NCBI RefSeq assembly: GCF_016808095.1
Contig: NC_068977.1
Span: forward strand, 27,801,364 to 27,865,363
Origin: Vigna angularis
Lineage: Eukaryota; Streptophyta; Magnoliopsida; Fabales; Fabaceae
Reading direction: 5' to 3'
DNA: 64,000 nt
Part shown: piece after piece, positions 44,340 to 54,106 of the stretch
How the letters are laid out: each line of letters starts with the position of its first letter
Position numbering within the stretch: the first letter of the stretch is position 1
Translations under genes and position numbers: made by a program
The notes under the pieces: generated by a model
What the model saw: the letters and a program-made list of their open reading frames with translations, nothing else
Database searches by the model: none
Told to the model about the DNA's origin: nothing

Positions 44340-44344
44340 ATATG

Positions 44345-44771
44345 CGAGGATTTGCGATGATTTATCATAGAAAGACTGAATTGCCCTGTACGAGAAATTA
44401 TAATTCCCATTTAGTGCTTTCATACATGAACCGAAATATTAAGTTAGGAACGTTTTGATGCGTTTGTTGTAGGTAGAAGCATTGTGATTTAGTTGAAGAG
44501 AAAGACAGTCATGAATGGAGGAGCAAGAACGTTGTTGATGATGATGAGCGAGTGGATGAAGCTGACCAAACGTGGAAGTAGGTGTTGAAGAAGTGAACTT
44601 GTTGACGGCTGTCTATTCGGAAAGAAGAAGAGAGTATCTGGTTGGAGTTTTCGGAAAGAGTTGCAGGCTTATTCGGTTACAACTTTGTGTATCTGGTTAC
44701 ACCTTCTCGAACAACTTCCATGGGAGGCGTATTCGGTTACACCGAGGCCTATCCGGTTTCAGCTTCTCCAA
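44345..44771. other. unassigned host sequence between two retrotransposons
   Basis: Moderately GC-rich DNA with an open plus frame from 44572 into the Copia LTR. It matches nothing I recognise. The wording TATTCGGTTACA / TATCTGGTTACA is repeated at 44660-44760. Confidence 0.4.
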
Positions 44772-45431
44772 CATCTTGTTGGGAAACAGCGGTACTTGTT
44801 TCTGTTGGGAAACAGCGGTACTTGTTCCCTCCTCTGTGAACCCCAAAATGGGCACTATGCGGAAGCGTAAAAATTGAAAGTGTAGGAAAAGAGAAAATAA
44901 CACCGGAAATTTTAACGTGGAAAATCCTCTCGGAAAAAACCACGGGACCTAGTCCAGAAAAATATCTCCACTATGAAAGTAGGATTACAGTGTTTCTCTC
45001 ACTCTCTGAGGATCTCTCAATAAATCTCACCCTCTCGGATGGTATACAAAACTCTCACTTTCACACTCACAGTATCTTCTATTGTACTGTGTCTACACCT
45101 CTCGGTATTTCTCCCACACACAAAAAACTCTATTTCTTTCCTTCACCGTGGCTCTCTTTTCTTCACGGTGGGTTTCTCTTCTTCTCTGTTTGTTGGTGTG
45201 TGGCTTCACTTCCTTTGCTTCTCAATTTATGGAATTGAGAAAGTGCAAGTGTCCAAATAAGAAGATGGTAATGGTGCACTCATTTTCCGTAAAATAAGCA
45301 AAGTGGGAGACAACTTCATTTGGCTTCAACTTTCGGTGGAGTGGTAGTGAGAAAGTGGAGGGTCCCATTTTTGTTTTATTCCAACAAAACTCCCCCATAA
45401 AACAAAAATGGGTCTTTCATCACTTCTTGAC

Positions 45432-48400
45432 TTAATTTGAAGGTACCAAGATACTAGTACCTTGACAACAGTCTTCAACCTTCTTGGTTGGTATTGACTT
45501 AGTCATCATGTCAGACCAATTCAAGTCTGTATGGATTTTCTCTATCTTCAATTTCTTCTCATCCAACGCTTCTCGTATCCAGTGATACCGCACGTCGATA
45601 TGCTTCGAGCGTGAATGGAACATGGGGTTCTTGGTTAGATGGATGGTACTTTGATTATCACAGTTCACCACATAATCATCTTGATCATGTCCTAATTCAC
45701 TTAGGAAATTCTTCATCCATAGCATCTCTTTAGAGGCTTCAGTCACCGCTACATACTCTGCTTCAGCAGTAGACAATGTCACACATTTTTGTAGCTTTGA
45801 CTGCCAAGAAACAGCTCCCCCTGCAAAAGTAATCAGATAACCTGATGTTGACTTCCTTGAATCGACATCTCCAGCCATGTCTGAGTCTGAATATCCGATT
45901 AGCTTTAGATCTCCATTGCCAAAACACAAGCTTCTTTTGGCAGATCCTCTTAGATACCTTAGTATCCACTTAACAGCTTCCCAATGCTCTTTTCCTGGAT
46001 TTGACAGGAATCTGCTCACAACTCCTACAGCATAGCCAATATCTGGCCTTGTACAAACCATTGCATACATAAGGCTACCTACGGCAGAAGAGTAGGGTAC
46101 CTTGCTCATTTCTTCTTTTTCTTCTTCATTCTTTGGACATTGAGACTTGCTGAGTTTGAAATGTCCAGCAATTGGAACACGAGCAGATTTGGCATTGTGC
46201 ATGTTGAATCTTTTGAGAATCTTCTCAATGTAATCTTCTTGAGATACCCATAGCATTCTTCTAGAACGATCTCTGGAGATTTTCATTCCAAGTATCTTCT
46301 TTACTGCACCCAGGTCTTTCATGGCAAAAGACTTGCTCAATGCCTTCTTGAGAGCAGCTATTTTAATTTTTTCCTTCCCTACAATCAACATATCATCAAC
46401 ATACAAGAGAAGTATGATGGACTCACCATTTTCATAATGCTTCACAAACACGCAATGGTCTGCGGAGGTCTTCTTGAAATTATGTTGGATCATGAAGGAA
46501 TCAAATTTCTTGTACCATTGTCTTGGAGCTTGTTTCAAACCATAGAGGCTTTTCTTCAGACGACACACCAAGTGTTCTTTGCCTGGTTCTTCAAAACCCT
46601 CTGGTTGCTTCATGTAAATTTCTTCCTCTAGGTCTCCATGTAAGAATGCTGTTTTGACGTCCAGTTGTTCAATCTCCAGGTCTAATTTTGCTGCTAGACC
46701 GAGAATTGCTCTAATGGATGTCATCTTCACCACTGGTGAAAATATTTCGTCGAAGTCTATTCCTTTCTTCTGGTTGCACCCCTTCACGACAATTCGTGCT
46801 TTGTACCTTGGACTTGGGTTGTTCTCTTCATTCTTGAGCTTGAACACCCATTTGTTCTGCAATGCTCTTCTTTCTTTTGGTAATTCTACCAAATCATAAG
46901 TCTGATTTTCCTTTAAGGATTGCATCTCCTCTTCCATGGCTTGCAACCATTTGCCTTTGTCTTCCATCTCCATTGCTTCTACAAAGCTTTGAGGTTCACC
47001 TTCATCAGTAAAATTAACATATTCATCTGAAAAATACCTTCTTGACGGTTGCTTCTGCCTTGTTGATCGTCTCAATTGGGGTTCTTGCGGAGCATCCTCA
47101 ATTGGTTGATCTTCTTCCGTCAGATTAGGTTGATCTGCTTCTTCAGCCATTTCATCAAGTTGTAACTCTGGTTCGGCTTGATGAGTCTCTCCCCCTAAGT
47201 TGTTCATCACAATAGGGCTTTGATCACTTATCAGCTTAAGTGTTGGTTTCTCCACTTTCTTGATGTCTTGGATTGTCTCATCTTCAAAGAACACCACATC
47301 TCTGCTTCGAACAATCTTTCTGTTTGCAGGATTCCATAATCTGAAACCAAATTCATCTCTTGGAGAACCAAGGTATATGCACTCTTTCGCTTTAGCATCG
47401 AGCTTTTCTCTTTCATCTTTCGGAATGTGAACTGATGTCTTACATCCGAAGACTTTCAAGTTGCGATATGAGGCCTTTTTACCGGACCATACTTCTTCTG
47501 GTATCTTACCGTTTAATGGTCTTGACGGTGATAAGTTGATCAAATCAGCTGCTGTCACCACTGCCTCCCCCCAGAATGACTTAGAAAGTTTTGCGTGAGA
47601 CAACATGCTCCTGACCTTCTCGGCAATCGTTCTGTTGAATCTTTCAGCTACACCATTCATCTGAGGTGTCTTGGGAGGTACTTTCTCATGTTTGATCCCA
47701 TGAGTCTTGCAATAGTGCTCGAATGGACCTCTATACTCTCCACCATTATCGTTTCTCAGACATTTCAACTTTCTACCAGTTTCACGTTCAATTGAGGCGT
47801 GAAACTCCTTGAAGATTCGTAGAACTTCATCTTTTCTCTTCAATGGATAGACCCACAATTTTCTGGAGTGGTCATCAATGAAGGTAACAAAATATTGAGC
47901 ACCACCAAGGGATTTTTCAGATGTTGAACAAACATATGAGTGTACAAGATCCAAAATATGCTCTTTTCTTCTTCCATTTTCAGATCTACGGAAGGACACT
48001 CTACGTTGTTTACCTGCTAGGCAGTCTTCACATACTTTAAGTGGTTGTCCTTTTATACTCTGGAGATGATCTTTCGCAAGGATCTCTAGTCCTTTCTCGC
48101 TCATGTGGCCCAGTCTTTTGTGCCACAACTCCTTACTTTCTTCTTGAGCAACATTTGTCTCTCCTTTGCATATCTTTCCTTGCATGCAGTACAAGGAGCC
48201 TTCCTTCTTTCCACGAGCAACAATCATGCTTCCTCGGCTAAGTTTCCATTTTCCATCTCCAAACTGGTTGTTCATTCCAGCATCATCTAGCTTGCCAACT
48301 GAGATAAGGTTTAGACGTATCTCTGGTACATGTCTTACCTCCTTCAGCACAAGTTTGTTTCCATTTTCTGTCGTCAAAGTCACTTCTCCTATGCCCACAA

Positions 48401-49400
48401 TTTTGCTTGTGACATGATTACCCATCTTCACTGTTCCAAAATCTCCTTTTTGATAGGATGAGAAGAATCCCTCATGAGGAGTAACATGGAAAGATGCTCC
48501 GGTATCTACTATCCAAGTGCAATCATCAAAAGCAATATTTAGATAGTTTACCTCAGTGATAAGGAACACATTCTCATCATTTGATACCACCGCTGTTGTA
48601 GTCTTTTCCTCCAACTTCTTTTTGGGATCTACCACATCAGGGTGTACAGTTCCATTCTTCTGATCTCTCTTCAGGAATCTACATTCTGGCTTCTTGTGAC
48701 CATCTTTTCCACAATAAAAGCATGTCAGACCTTTGGAACGAGACTTGAATCTTCCTCGTGAATTTTCACGTTTTACTTTGTTTCTATTTTCACTCCTTCC
48801 TCTATTCTCAACAACATTGGCTTCTGAGTGACTACTCGATCCCCTTTCTTTCCTTCTGGATTCTTCATTCAGTAAACTGTCTGTAATGTTATCCAGACTG
48901 AGCTTTCCATCTGGTGCTGAGTTACTGAGAGTGACCACCAATGTGTCCCAACTCTCAGGTAGAGAACTAAGGAGTAAAAGAGCTTGTAACTCGTCATCAA
49001 TCTTCATATCAACTTTCATTAACTGGTTCACAATACCTTTGAAGGTATTGAGATGCTCGATCATATTCTGGTCGTCAGTGTACTCCAACTTTACGAGTCG
49101 TCTGACAAGGTGAGCTTTATTTCTGGGAGTCTTCTTTTGAATCAAAGATTCAAGCTTTGTCCATAACTCATACACATCGGTATAAGTCGATACATGCTCA
49201 AACAAGCTTTTGTCGATGTATTTCCGAATCATAGCCACTGTTTTACGATTCAGAATCTCCCAATCTTTTTCAGCCTTCCCTTCCGGAATTTCCGGATTTG
49301 TGATCGGCTCATACAAATCCTTGCAGTATAGATGATCTTCCATCATCGGCTTCCAGTAGGAATAATTATCCGCAGTTAGCTTGAACATGTCTCCTTCCAT
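45432..49400 (-). CDS. Copia gag-pol polyprotein, 1322 aa, integrase Asp lost
   Basis: The start is the ATG at 49400 (MEGDMFKL); the frame is open upstream to the primer site through a poly-Lys run encoded by the T-run at 49423-49440. Domains: gag (1-220), zinc knuckle CX2CX4HX4C (Cys227-Cys240), protease DTGAS (about 300), GAG-pre-integrase with KRLGHMSEKG, integrase core, reverse transcriptase YVDDM (about 1000) and RNase H (SDSDMAGD, about 1160). The integrase motif normally written HSDVCGP here reads HSYVCST: Tyr489 (47936-47934) replaces the first catalytic Asp of the DDE triad. The second Asp (NDNGGEY) and the Glu (GVAERFN) remain. The frame is otherwise intact. This copy should not encode active integrase. 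Confidence 0.95.
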   Translation of the reverse strand: MEGDMFKLTADNYSYWKPMMEDHLYCKDLYEPITNPEIPEGKAEKDWEILNRKTVAMIRKYIDKSLFEHVSTYTDVYELWTKLESLIQKKTPRNKAHLVRRLVKLEYTDDQNMIEHLNTFKGIVNQLMKVDMKIDDELQALLLLSSLPESWDTLVVTLSNSAPDGKLSLDNITDSLLNEESRRKERGSSSHSEANVVENRGRSENRNKVKRENSRGRFKSRSKGLTCFYCGKDGHKKPECRFLKRDQKNGTVHPDVVDPKKKLEEKTTTAVVSNDENVFLITEVNYLNIAFDDCTWIVDTGASFHVTPHEGFFSSYQKGDFGTVKMGNHVTSKIVGIGEVTLTTENGNKLVLKEVRHVPEIRLNLISVGKLDDAGMNNQFGDGKWKLSRGSMIVARGKKEGSLYCMQGKICKGETNVAQEESKELWHKRLGHMSEKGLEILAKDHLQSIKGQPLKVCEDCLAGKQRRVSFRRSENGRRKEHILDLVHSYVCSTSEKSLGGAQYFVTFIDDHSRKLWVYPLKRKDEVLRIFKEFHASIERETGRKLKCLRNDNGGEYRGPFEHYCKTHGIKHEKVPPKTPQMNGVAERFNRTIAEKVRSMLSHAKLSKSFWGEAVVTAADLINLSPSRPLNGKIPEEVWSGKKASYRNLKVFGCKTSVHIPKDEREKLDAKAKECIYLGSPRDEFGFRLWNPANRKIVRSRDVVFFEDETIQDIKKVEKPTLKLISDQSPIVMNNLGGETHQAEPELQLDEMAEEADQPNLTEEDQPIEDAPQEPQLRRSTRQKQPSRRYFSDEYVNFTDEGEPQSFVEAMEMEDKGKWLQAMEEEMQSLKENQTYDLVELPKERRALQNKWVFKLKNEENNPSPRYKARIVVKGCNQKKGIDFDEIFSPVVKMTSIRAILGLAAKLDLEIEQLDVKTAFLHGDLEEEIYMKQPEGFEEPGKEHLVCRLKKSLYGLKQAPRQWYKKFDSFMIQHNFKKTSADHCVFVKHYENGESIILLLYVDDMLIVGKEKIKIAALKKALSKSFAMKDLGAVKKILGMKISRDRSRRMLWVSQEDYIEKILKRFNMHNAKSARVPIAGHFKLSKSQCPKNEEEKEEMSKVPYSSAVGSLMYAMVCTRPDIGYAVGVVSRFLSNPGKEHWEAVKWILRYLRGSAKRSLCFGNGDLKLIGYSDSDMAGDVDSRKSTSGYLITFAGGAVSWQSKLQKCVTLSTAEAEYVAVTEASKEMLWMKNFLSELGHDQDDYVVNCDNQSTIHLTKNPMFHSRSKHIDVRYHWIREALDEKKLKIEKIHTDLNWSDMMTKSIPTKKVEDCCQGTSILVPSN

Positions 49401-49450
49401 TTTGAGTTTTACAGGATTCTGATTTTTTTTTTTTTTTTTTTGAACCGGTA

Positions 49451-49462
49451 GCTCTGATACCA
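49451..49462 (-). other. Copia primer binding site, initiator Met tRNA
   Basis: On the minus strand TGGTATCAGAGC follows the 5' LTR (49464-50067) after a single base, complementary to the initiator tRNA-Met 3' end. Confidence 0.95.
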
Positions 49463-50226
49463 CTGTTGGGAAACAGCGGTACTTGTTTCTGTTGGGAAAC
49501 AGCGGTACTTGTTCCCTCCTCTGTGAACCCCAAAATGGGCACTATGCGGAAGCGTAAAAATTGAAAGTGTAGGAAAAGAGAAAATAACACCGGAAATTTT
49601 AACGTGGAAAATCCTCTCGGAAAAAACCACGGGACCTAGTCCAGAAAAATATCTCCACTATGAAAGTAGGATTACAATGTTTCTCTCACTCTCTGAGGAT
49701 CTCTCAATAAATCTCACCCTCTCGGATGGTATACAAAACTCTCACTTTCACACTCACAGTATTTGTACTGTGTCTACACCTCTCGGTATTTCTCCCACAC
49801 ACAAAAAACTCTATTTCTCTCCTTCACCGTGGCTCTCTTTTCTTCACGGTGGGTTTCTCTTCTTCTCTGTTTGTTGGTGTGTGGCTTCACTTCCTTTGCT
49901 TCTCAATTTATGGAATTGAGAAAGTGCAAGTGTCCAAATAAGAAGATGGTAATGGTGCACTCATTTTCCGTAAAATAAGCAAGGTGGGAGACAACTTCAT
50001 TTGGCTTCAACTTTCGGTGGAGTGGTAGTGAGAAAGTGGAGGGTCCCATTTTTGTTTTATTCCAACACATCTTCATAATTTTGTTATTATTTTGTTAATT
50101 TCTAATCTGGGCAAGTCGTCTAGTTGATACACTCTTTTTAAAAGATAAAAAGTATTGTTCCCGTTTATCCAGCGATAATGGAGGTGTTGTTTTTCTAATC
50201 TGAACAGTGATTTTCATGTTTCCCAG

Positions 50227-50352
50227 GTGCAAAATAAACATGAACCGGCACCTTCTGAAGAAAAAGCTATATCTGTGCATGATAGGTTGAGGATACCAGT
50301 ATCATATGATGATGATCTGCTGGGAGAGAATCCAATCAATGATGTAACCTGA
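50227..50352 (+). CDS. probable 3'-terminal exon of an unrecognised gene
   Basis: After a pyrimidine-rich stretch ending CCCAG (50222-50226) there are 41 codons in phase 0, then TGA: VQNKHEPAPSEEKAISVHDR continuing to LGENPINDVT. It is followed by 3'-UTR-like sequence with a T-rich end near 50500. The exon is acidic and hydrophilic. I do not recognise the family. Upstream exons, if any, would lie before the Copia and Tekay insertions, so the gene may have been split by them or this may be a remnant. Confidence 0.45.
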   Translation: MQNKHEPAPSEEKAISVHDRLRIPVSYDDDLLGENPINDVT

Positions 50353-51293
50353 ATCTGGAAGTAGAGTGGCCTTCATCACTTGACCAGTTTTTCTTCCGTG
50401 TCAGATGGAATTCTACGGATACATCCCGCATTTTCCTTCTGTCCCCTTTTGCTCTCCCCGCGGCTCCCTGTTTTTTTTTGCTTGTGCAACGATTTGTGTT
50501 AAGGAAAAATGATGTTTATTGTAAAACCAGGGCTTTTTCATTTTGCCTTACTGCTATCTAATATATAGTTACGCTGGCAAAAATAAATAAAAGCCACAAA
50601 ATGGAAAGACAAAAGATATCACTGTTGGACGTATTGATCTTCCAGTTGGCCAACGTTTTCGCAAAAATTTGGTTTGTCAGCGCTTCTTTAAGTTCGAAAA
50701 GCGACTGTTTTTTTTAGATTATTTATACAGAAAAAATTATAAACACACAACTTAAAAAATATTTTTTTCACGCATTGTATTTTTCTATATATCTCTTACT
50801 TCATTGATTAACTCAAAATTATTTTATTTATTTATTACAGCATATTTTTCACTGATCACACTTGAGAGTTCTATATTTTTTAGAGAAGTGAAATTATTGG
50901 ATATACATGGTATGAATCTCATGTTAGTGATATGTTGGCATATAGTTTTTCTTTCCATTTCTCTCAATTACATCGCTTGTTTTTAATTTTCTGCATAATC
51001 TGGTCGTGCAAAGGTAATACTCCTGACCAGACTATCACCGCCTGAAATTAGCCTTGTTAATTATCATCCGATTACAATACTCATCAAAATTTAATAGGAA
51101 CGACGACATTAACTTGGTGTGAGTAGAAGATTATATTATAGGAGATACATGGAGATTTATAAAGTAAAAAGGAGAAACTAGAGGATGCTAACTGAGAATA
51201 ACAGAAGCAGTACATCTTCTTAGCAGCGTTCTATGTAAATTCCCAACATGTCATGCGAGGCGCCATGTGATGTAAGGAGCTATAATTTCTCGT
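50353..51293. other. intergenic, probable 3' UTR then AT-rich DNA
   Basis: 50353-50560 reads as a plausible 3' UTR. Beyond that the sequence is AT-rich with no supported gene. Confidence 0.4.
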
Positions 51294-51539
51294 TCACATG
51301 GCAACTTTGTTACCAAGAAAAAAAGGGCCTTTTGAGGGATTTCCACTTTTGACGGGTAGAAACTGTGGTTTCTTCTGTAGGAAGAGGCAAACAGCAGTGC
51401 AGTCATCTAATTTAGAAGAAGGATACTTGCTTTTCCATGCTAAAGCTGCTGCTTCCACAACAGCCCTTGCTGCTTCATTTTCAGTGTCTGCTGCCTACAC
51501 AATTGAGGAAACCTCCTCGTTGCTTAGCACATCCCACAC
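51294..51539 (-). pseudogene. PP2C protein phosphatase C-terminal exon with nonsense codon
   Basis: PP2C enzymes are metal-dependent Ser/Thr phosphatases. A TTTAG acceptor precedes VWDVLSNEEVSSIV, then TAG (51497-51495, codon 15), then AADTENEAARAVVEAAALAW and KLDDCTAVCLFL, the characteristic end of plant PP2Cs (DGVWDVLSN...DDCxxVCLFL). The frame ends at TGA 51296-51294 after 82 codons including the internal stop. No other PP2C exon is visible within the next few hundred bases, so this is a broken fragment. Confidence 0.8.
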
Positions 51540-51877
51540 CTAAATCAGAAAAACAAAAAGTCAATAAAGGAAAATCCAAAATAAGCAAATTAACATACAA
51601 AATAAAACACTTACCCCATCACTTGCAAGAACAATAAATTGGTATGTAAATTTATATTACAAATAATAAATACATTTATACTACTTGCTAGTAAATTATA
51701 TTACAAATAAATATTACATTTAAAAATAAATTCATTTTACTACATTATAATTTTTATATTTTCTAAAAATTGATTTTAAAAATTATTTATAATTTTTGTC
51801 TCTTTATAAACATTTTTACAATTAAATATAACATTAATAAATATCATTTTATATTACTTTAATAATTAAGAGCATTT
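51540..51877. other. AT-rich DNA, no feature
   Basis: Nothing coding is seen between the PP2C remnant and the CACTA target duplication. Confidence 0.6.
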
Positions 51878-51919
51878 TGGCACTACAAAAAATTAGATTT
51901 TTTTCGGGAGTTATTTTTT

Positions 51920-52180
51920 TTGTTTCCGGCGGTTTTAACCCCCGAAAAATATGTTACCCGCGGTTAGAAAAATCGTTGGGAAAAGCTGCGTCGCTAAGTA
52001 ATTACCGGCGGTTTTTTGCAAAACCGTCGAAATTAGCGGGGGTTTTTCAGAAACTGCCGAAATTAGCGGGAGTTATGCTGAAACAGACGAAAATAATCGG
52101 GGTTAAAACCGCCGGTACTAACGGGGTTTCTAAACCGCCCCTATTTATAGGGTTTCTTTATCCAGGGTTCTAAAACCGTC
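51920..52180. repeat. CACTA subterminal GGCGGTTTT motif array
   Basis: Copies and variants of CCGGCGGTTTT, AACCGTCGAAA and GAAATTAGCGGG recur every 20-40 bp in both orientations. The right subterminal region has only one or two copies (58197-58225). Confidence 0.85.
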
Positions 52181-52379
52181 GAAAATGTGTACATTTTTTT
52201 TTTTGGTTTTTTACTATAATAAAATAGGATTATGATAAAATTAATTTTATTAACCAAAAAGATAATGAAATAATATGAACTAAAAGTGAATATTATATGT
52301 AAAATAAATTACATTATTATATGTTCATACAACTAATTGTTCATGTATTAAAAAGAAAGATGTTCAATAATAAATTAAA

Positions 52380-53454
52380 GGGTTAAATATGTTTTTAGTC
52401 CCTCAACTATCAATCGATTTTGTTTTTCGTCCCTATTTCAAACTTTGTACGATTTAATCCCTCTCCTTAAGGAAACCATAATTTTTGGTCCGCTAAAACA
52501 AACAGAGTTAAAAATCGGGTGAGGTGGCTAACGTCTAGCCACGTGTTGTTTGCCACGTTGGTATTTTTTTGTTTCCCAAGAGGTCGTCCGTTGTTTCTTC
52601 TGGATCTCCACCGTCGTTCTCTCATCCACAATCGACGAGGATGACACCTCGAACAAAGTCTTGTCCAAACTCCCATTGGGCATCAAGTCATACACCAGCA
52701 GAATCTCCCCTTTTTCATGGCACCACCCTTGAAGCCGAACCAGATTTCGATGCCTCAAGCTCCCAATGATAGACAACTCAGACAAAAATTCATTCTTCCC
52801 CTGACTACTATGGTTGCATCTCTTCACTGCAACAGTGTCCCCGTTTTCAGGCAAAACCCCCTTATACACAGTCCCAAACGCGCCATGACCAATGATTCTA
52901 GTAGCATTGAAACACTTGGTAGCAGACTTCAGCTCCTTGTAGGTAAACCGCCGCTCCTAAATTCTGCTAAGTCCAAGAAATCCACCGGCATCGCTGATCG
53001 TTTCATCGTCCGACGCGAAGACGAAGGCGAGGTCGCCGCCGATGGAGGATGGGTTGAGGTTGGCGACGGAGAAGGAAAAGAAGGTGGTGAAGCTGGTCGG
53101 ATCTTCAATGGGGTACCCTCCACTCGTGGATCTCCAAGTGGTTTTCTTCCCCGGTTCTACCTTTCCTCTGTCCTGGTAAATCTGCCTTCTCAAAAACAGA
53201 TTTTGCTCCTGCGCCAGAAAGAGCAATACACCGTGAAAGAGAGAGAAAAGGTGAGAAAGATTCAGTGAGTGTCAGAAAAAAAAAATACTTTGGCATACAC
53301 CGTTAGCCACGTCAGTGAATTTTTAACGCCGTTTGTTTTGGAGGACCAAAAATTATGATTTCTTTAAGGAGAGGGATCAAATCGTACAAAGTTTGAAATA
53401 GGGACGAAAAACAAAATCGCTTGATAGTTGAGGGACTAAAAACATATTTAACCC
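52380..53454. mobile_element. Pack-MULE nested in the CACTA, 1075 bp, TSD TAAATTAAA
   Basis: The terminal inverted repeats begin GGGTTAAATATGTTTTTAGT and run about 135 bp at each end (52380-52515 and inverted 53320-53454) with few mismatches. The 9-bp duplication TAAATTAAA is exact (52371-52379 and 53455-53463). The interior is almost wholly derived from a lectin receptor kinase gene. No transposase is present. Confidence 0.95.
52528..53226 (-). pseudogene. captured L-type lectin receptor kinase chimera
   Basis: On the minus strand 53200-52960 encodes part of a legume-lectin ectodomain (FTTFFSFSVANLNPSSIGG, DLAFVFASDDETISDAGG, FLGLS). Just after a stop, another frame from about 52956 to 52610 encodes the N-lobe of a kinase (RFTYKELKSATKCFN, IIGHGAFGTVYKG, VAVKRCNHSS, HRNLVRLQGWCHEKGE, LLVYDLMPNGSLD). 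The wording resembles the LecRK-VIII group. In a complete LecRK, the rest of the lectin domain, a membrane segment and a juxtamembrane region lie between these parts, and the catalytic loop follows; all are missing. The DNA is thus two segments of one parent gene joined inside the Pack-MULE. It cannot make a working receptor. ORFs on the opposite strand are shadows. Confidence 0.88.
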
Positions 53455-53541
53455 TAAATTAAAATAGTAAAAATATGACTAAGATGTTCATTACATTACT
53501 AAAAAAGAAACAAATATATAATTTCTCAAAGGTCTCTTTAG

Positions 53542-54046
53542 TTGCCCACTTTCCTTAAACTCCTCCAACTAATTGCCTCAGTTCCATTTGTTTGGGAAGA
53601 AAACCCAGGAAAATCTCTTCCTAATTTCTCAAATGTATCAGTTCATCTTGTGGTTCCCAAACCCGAGAAAATACTCAATTATGTAGCATCTTCAGGTTTT
53701 TCTATTGCATGCAACTTTGGCCACAGATGGCAAAGAAAAAGGAACCTACAATTATGACAATGAAAGCATAACTAGTTTAGACCTTGAAGCTTTTACATTT
53801 GATGCAGACCAGTCATTTGGTTCGGTTCCCTCAGTACTTCCAAACTGTGTTGAGCCATCAGAAAAAGCTTCCACTTCCTCTTCAGCCTCCTTTGAGACAG
53901 ATAGTAGCATAAACAACTATGCAACTGGCAGGTCAAGCCCAATTGGTGCTACTTTCTTTGAGACCCTTTTTTCTTTGTATGCAAGGGATCAGAACCTGGA
54001 AAAAGAAGCTTCAAACACAAGAAGTAGGACCCAAAGATTTATCTGA
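53542..54046 (+). pseudogene. captured DUF688-like gene fragment
   Basis: The plus strand encodes SVPFVWEENPGKS (about 53578-53617), the N-terminal hallmark of plant DUF688-type proteins of unknown function. In another frame it encodes an acidic-serine stretch (NESITSLDLEAFTFDADQSF, VPSVLPNCVEPSEKA, ATFFETLFSLYARD) up to 54046, comparable to the middle and end of such proteins. The two parts are in different frames and overlap near 53705-53757, so either an intron or a lesion separates them. It lies inside the CACTA element and is probably captured host DNA. Family assignment rests on the VPF-WEE-PG motif. Confidence 0.55.
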
Positions 54047-54106
54047 TAAAGATGTCATTTCTCAGCTTCAACACATTCATTTACAACCTACACAACATTA
54101 AAAAGA

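Larger units (their letters stand above)
27244..44344 (+). mobile_element. tandem Tekay/Del Ty3 retrotransposon array: LTR-int-LTR-int-LTR
   Basis: Three LTRs (27249-29766, 34536-37053, 41823-44339) alternate with two complete internal regions at an exact 7287-bp period. The single target duplication ATATG flanks the entire array (27244-27248 and 44340-44344). There is no target duplication at the middle LTR, so the array is one insertion later expanded, not two insertions. Large LTRs, a single gag-pol frame and a C-terminal chromodomain-like tail place it in the Tekay (Del) chromovirus lineage. Confidence 0.97.
44777..50067 (-). mobile_element. complete Ty1-Copia element, TSD CATCT
   Basis: LTRs lie at 44777-45386 (610 bp) and 49464-50067 (604 bp), with termini TGTTGG...CCAACA and identical 5-bp duplications CATCT at 44772-44776 and 50068-50072. 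By eye the LTRs differ by three substitutions and one 6-bp indel, so insertion was recent. A GGGGGAG-containing polypurine tract lies at 45387-45400 (minus strand), next to the 3' LTR. The Copia domain order (integrase before reverse transcriptase) and YVDDM suggest the Tork lineage. Confidence 0.96.

Noticed and set aside
49407..49463. Upstream extension of the Copia protein from a GTG
   Set aside because: The extension is the primer site and a poly-A/poly-Lys run; the ATG at 49400 starts the conserved gag.
51298..51543. Plus-strand 81-aa frame
   Set aside because: Antisense shadow of the PP2C exon.
52717..53268. Plus-strand 183-aa frame in the Pack-MULE
   Set aside because: Antisense to the lectin and kinase segments; composition and motifs belong to the minus strand.
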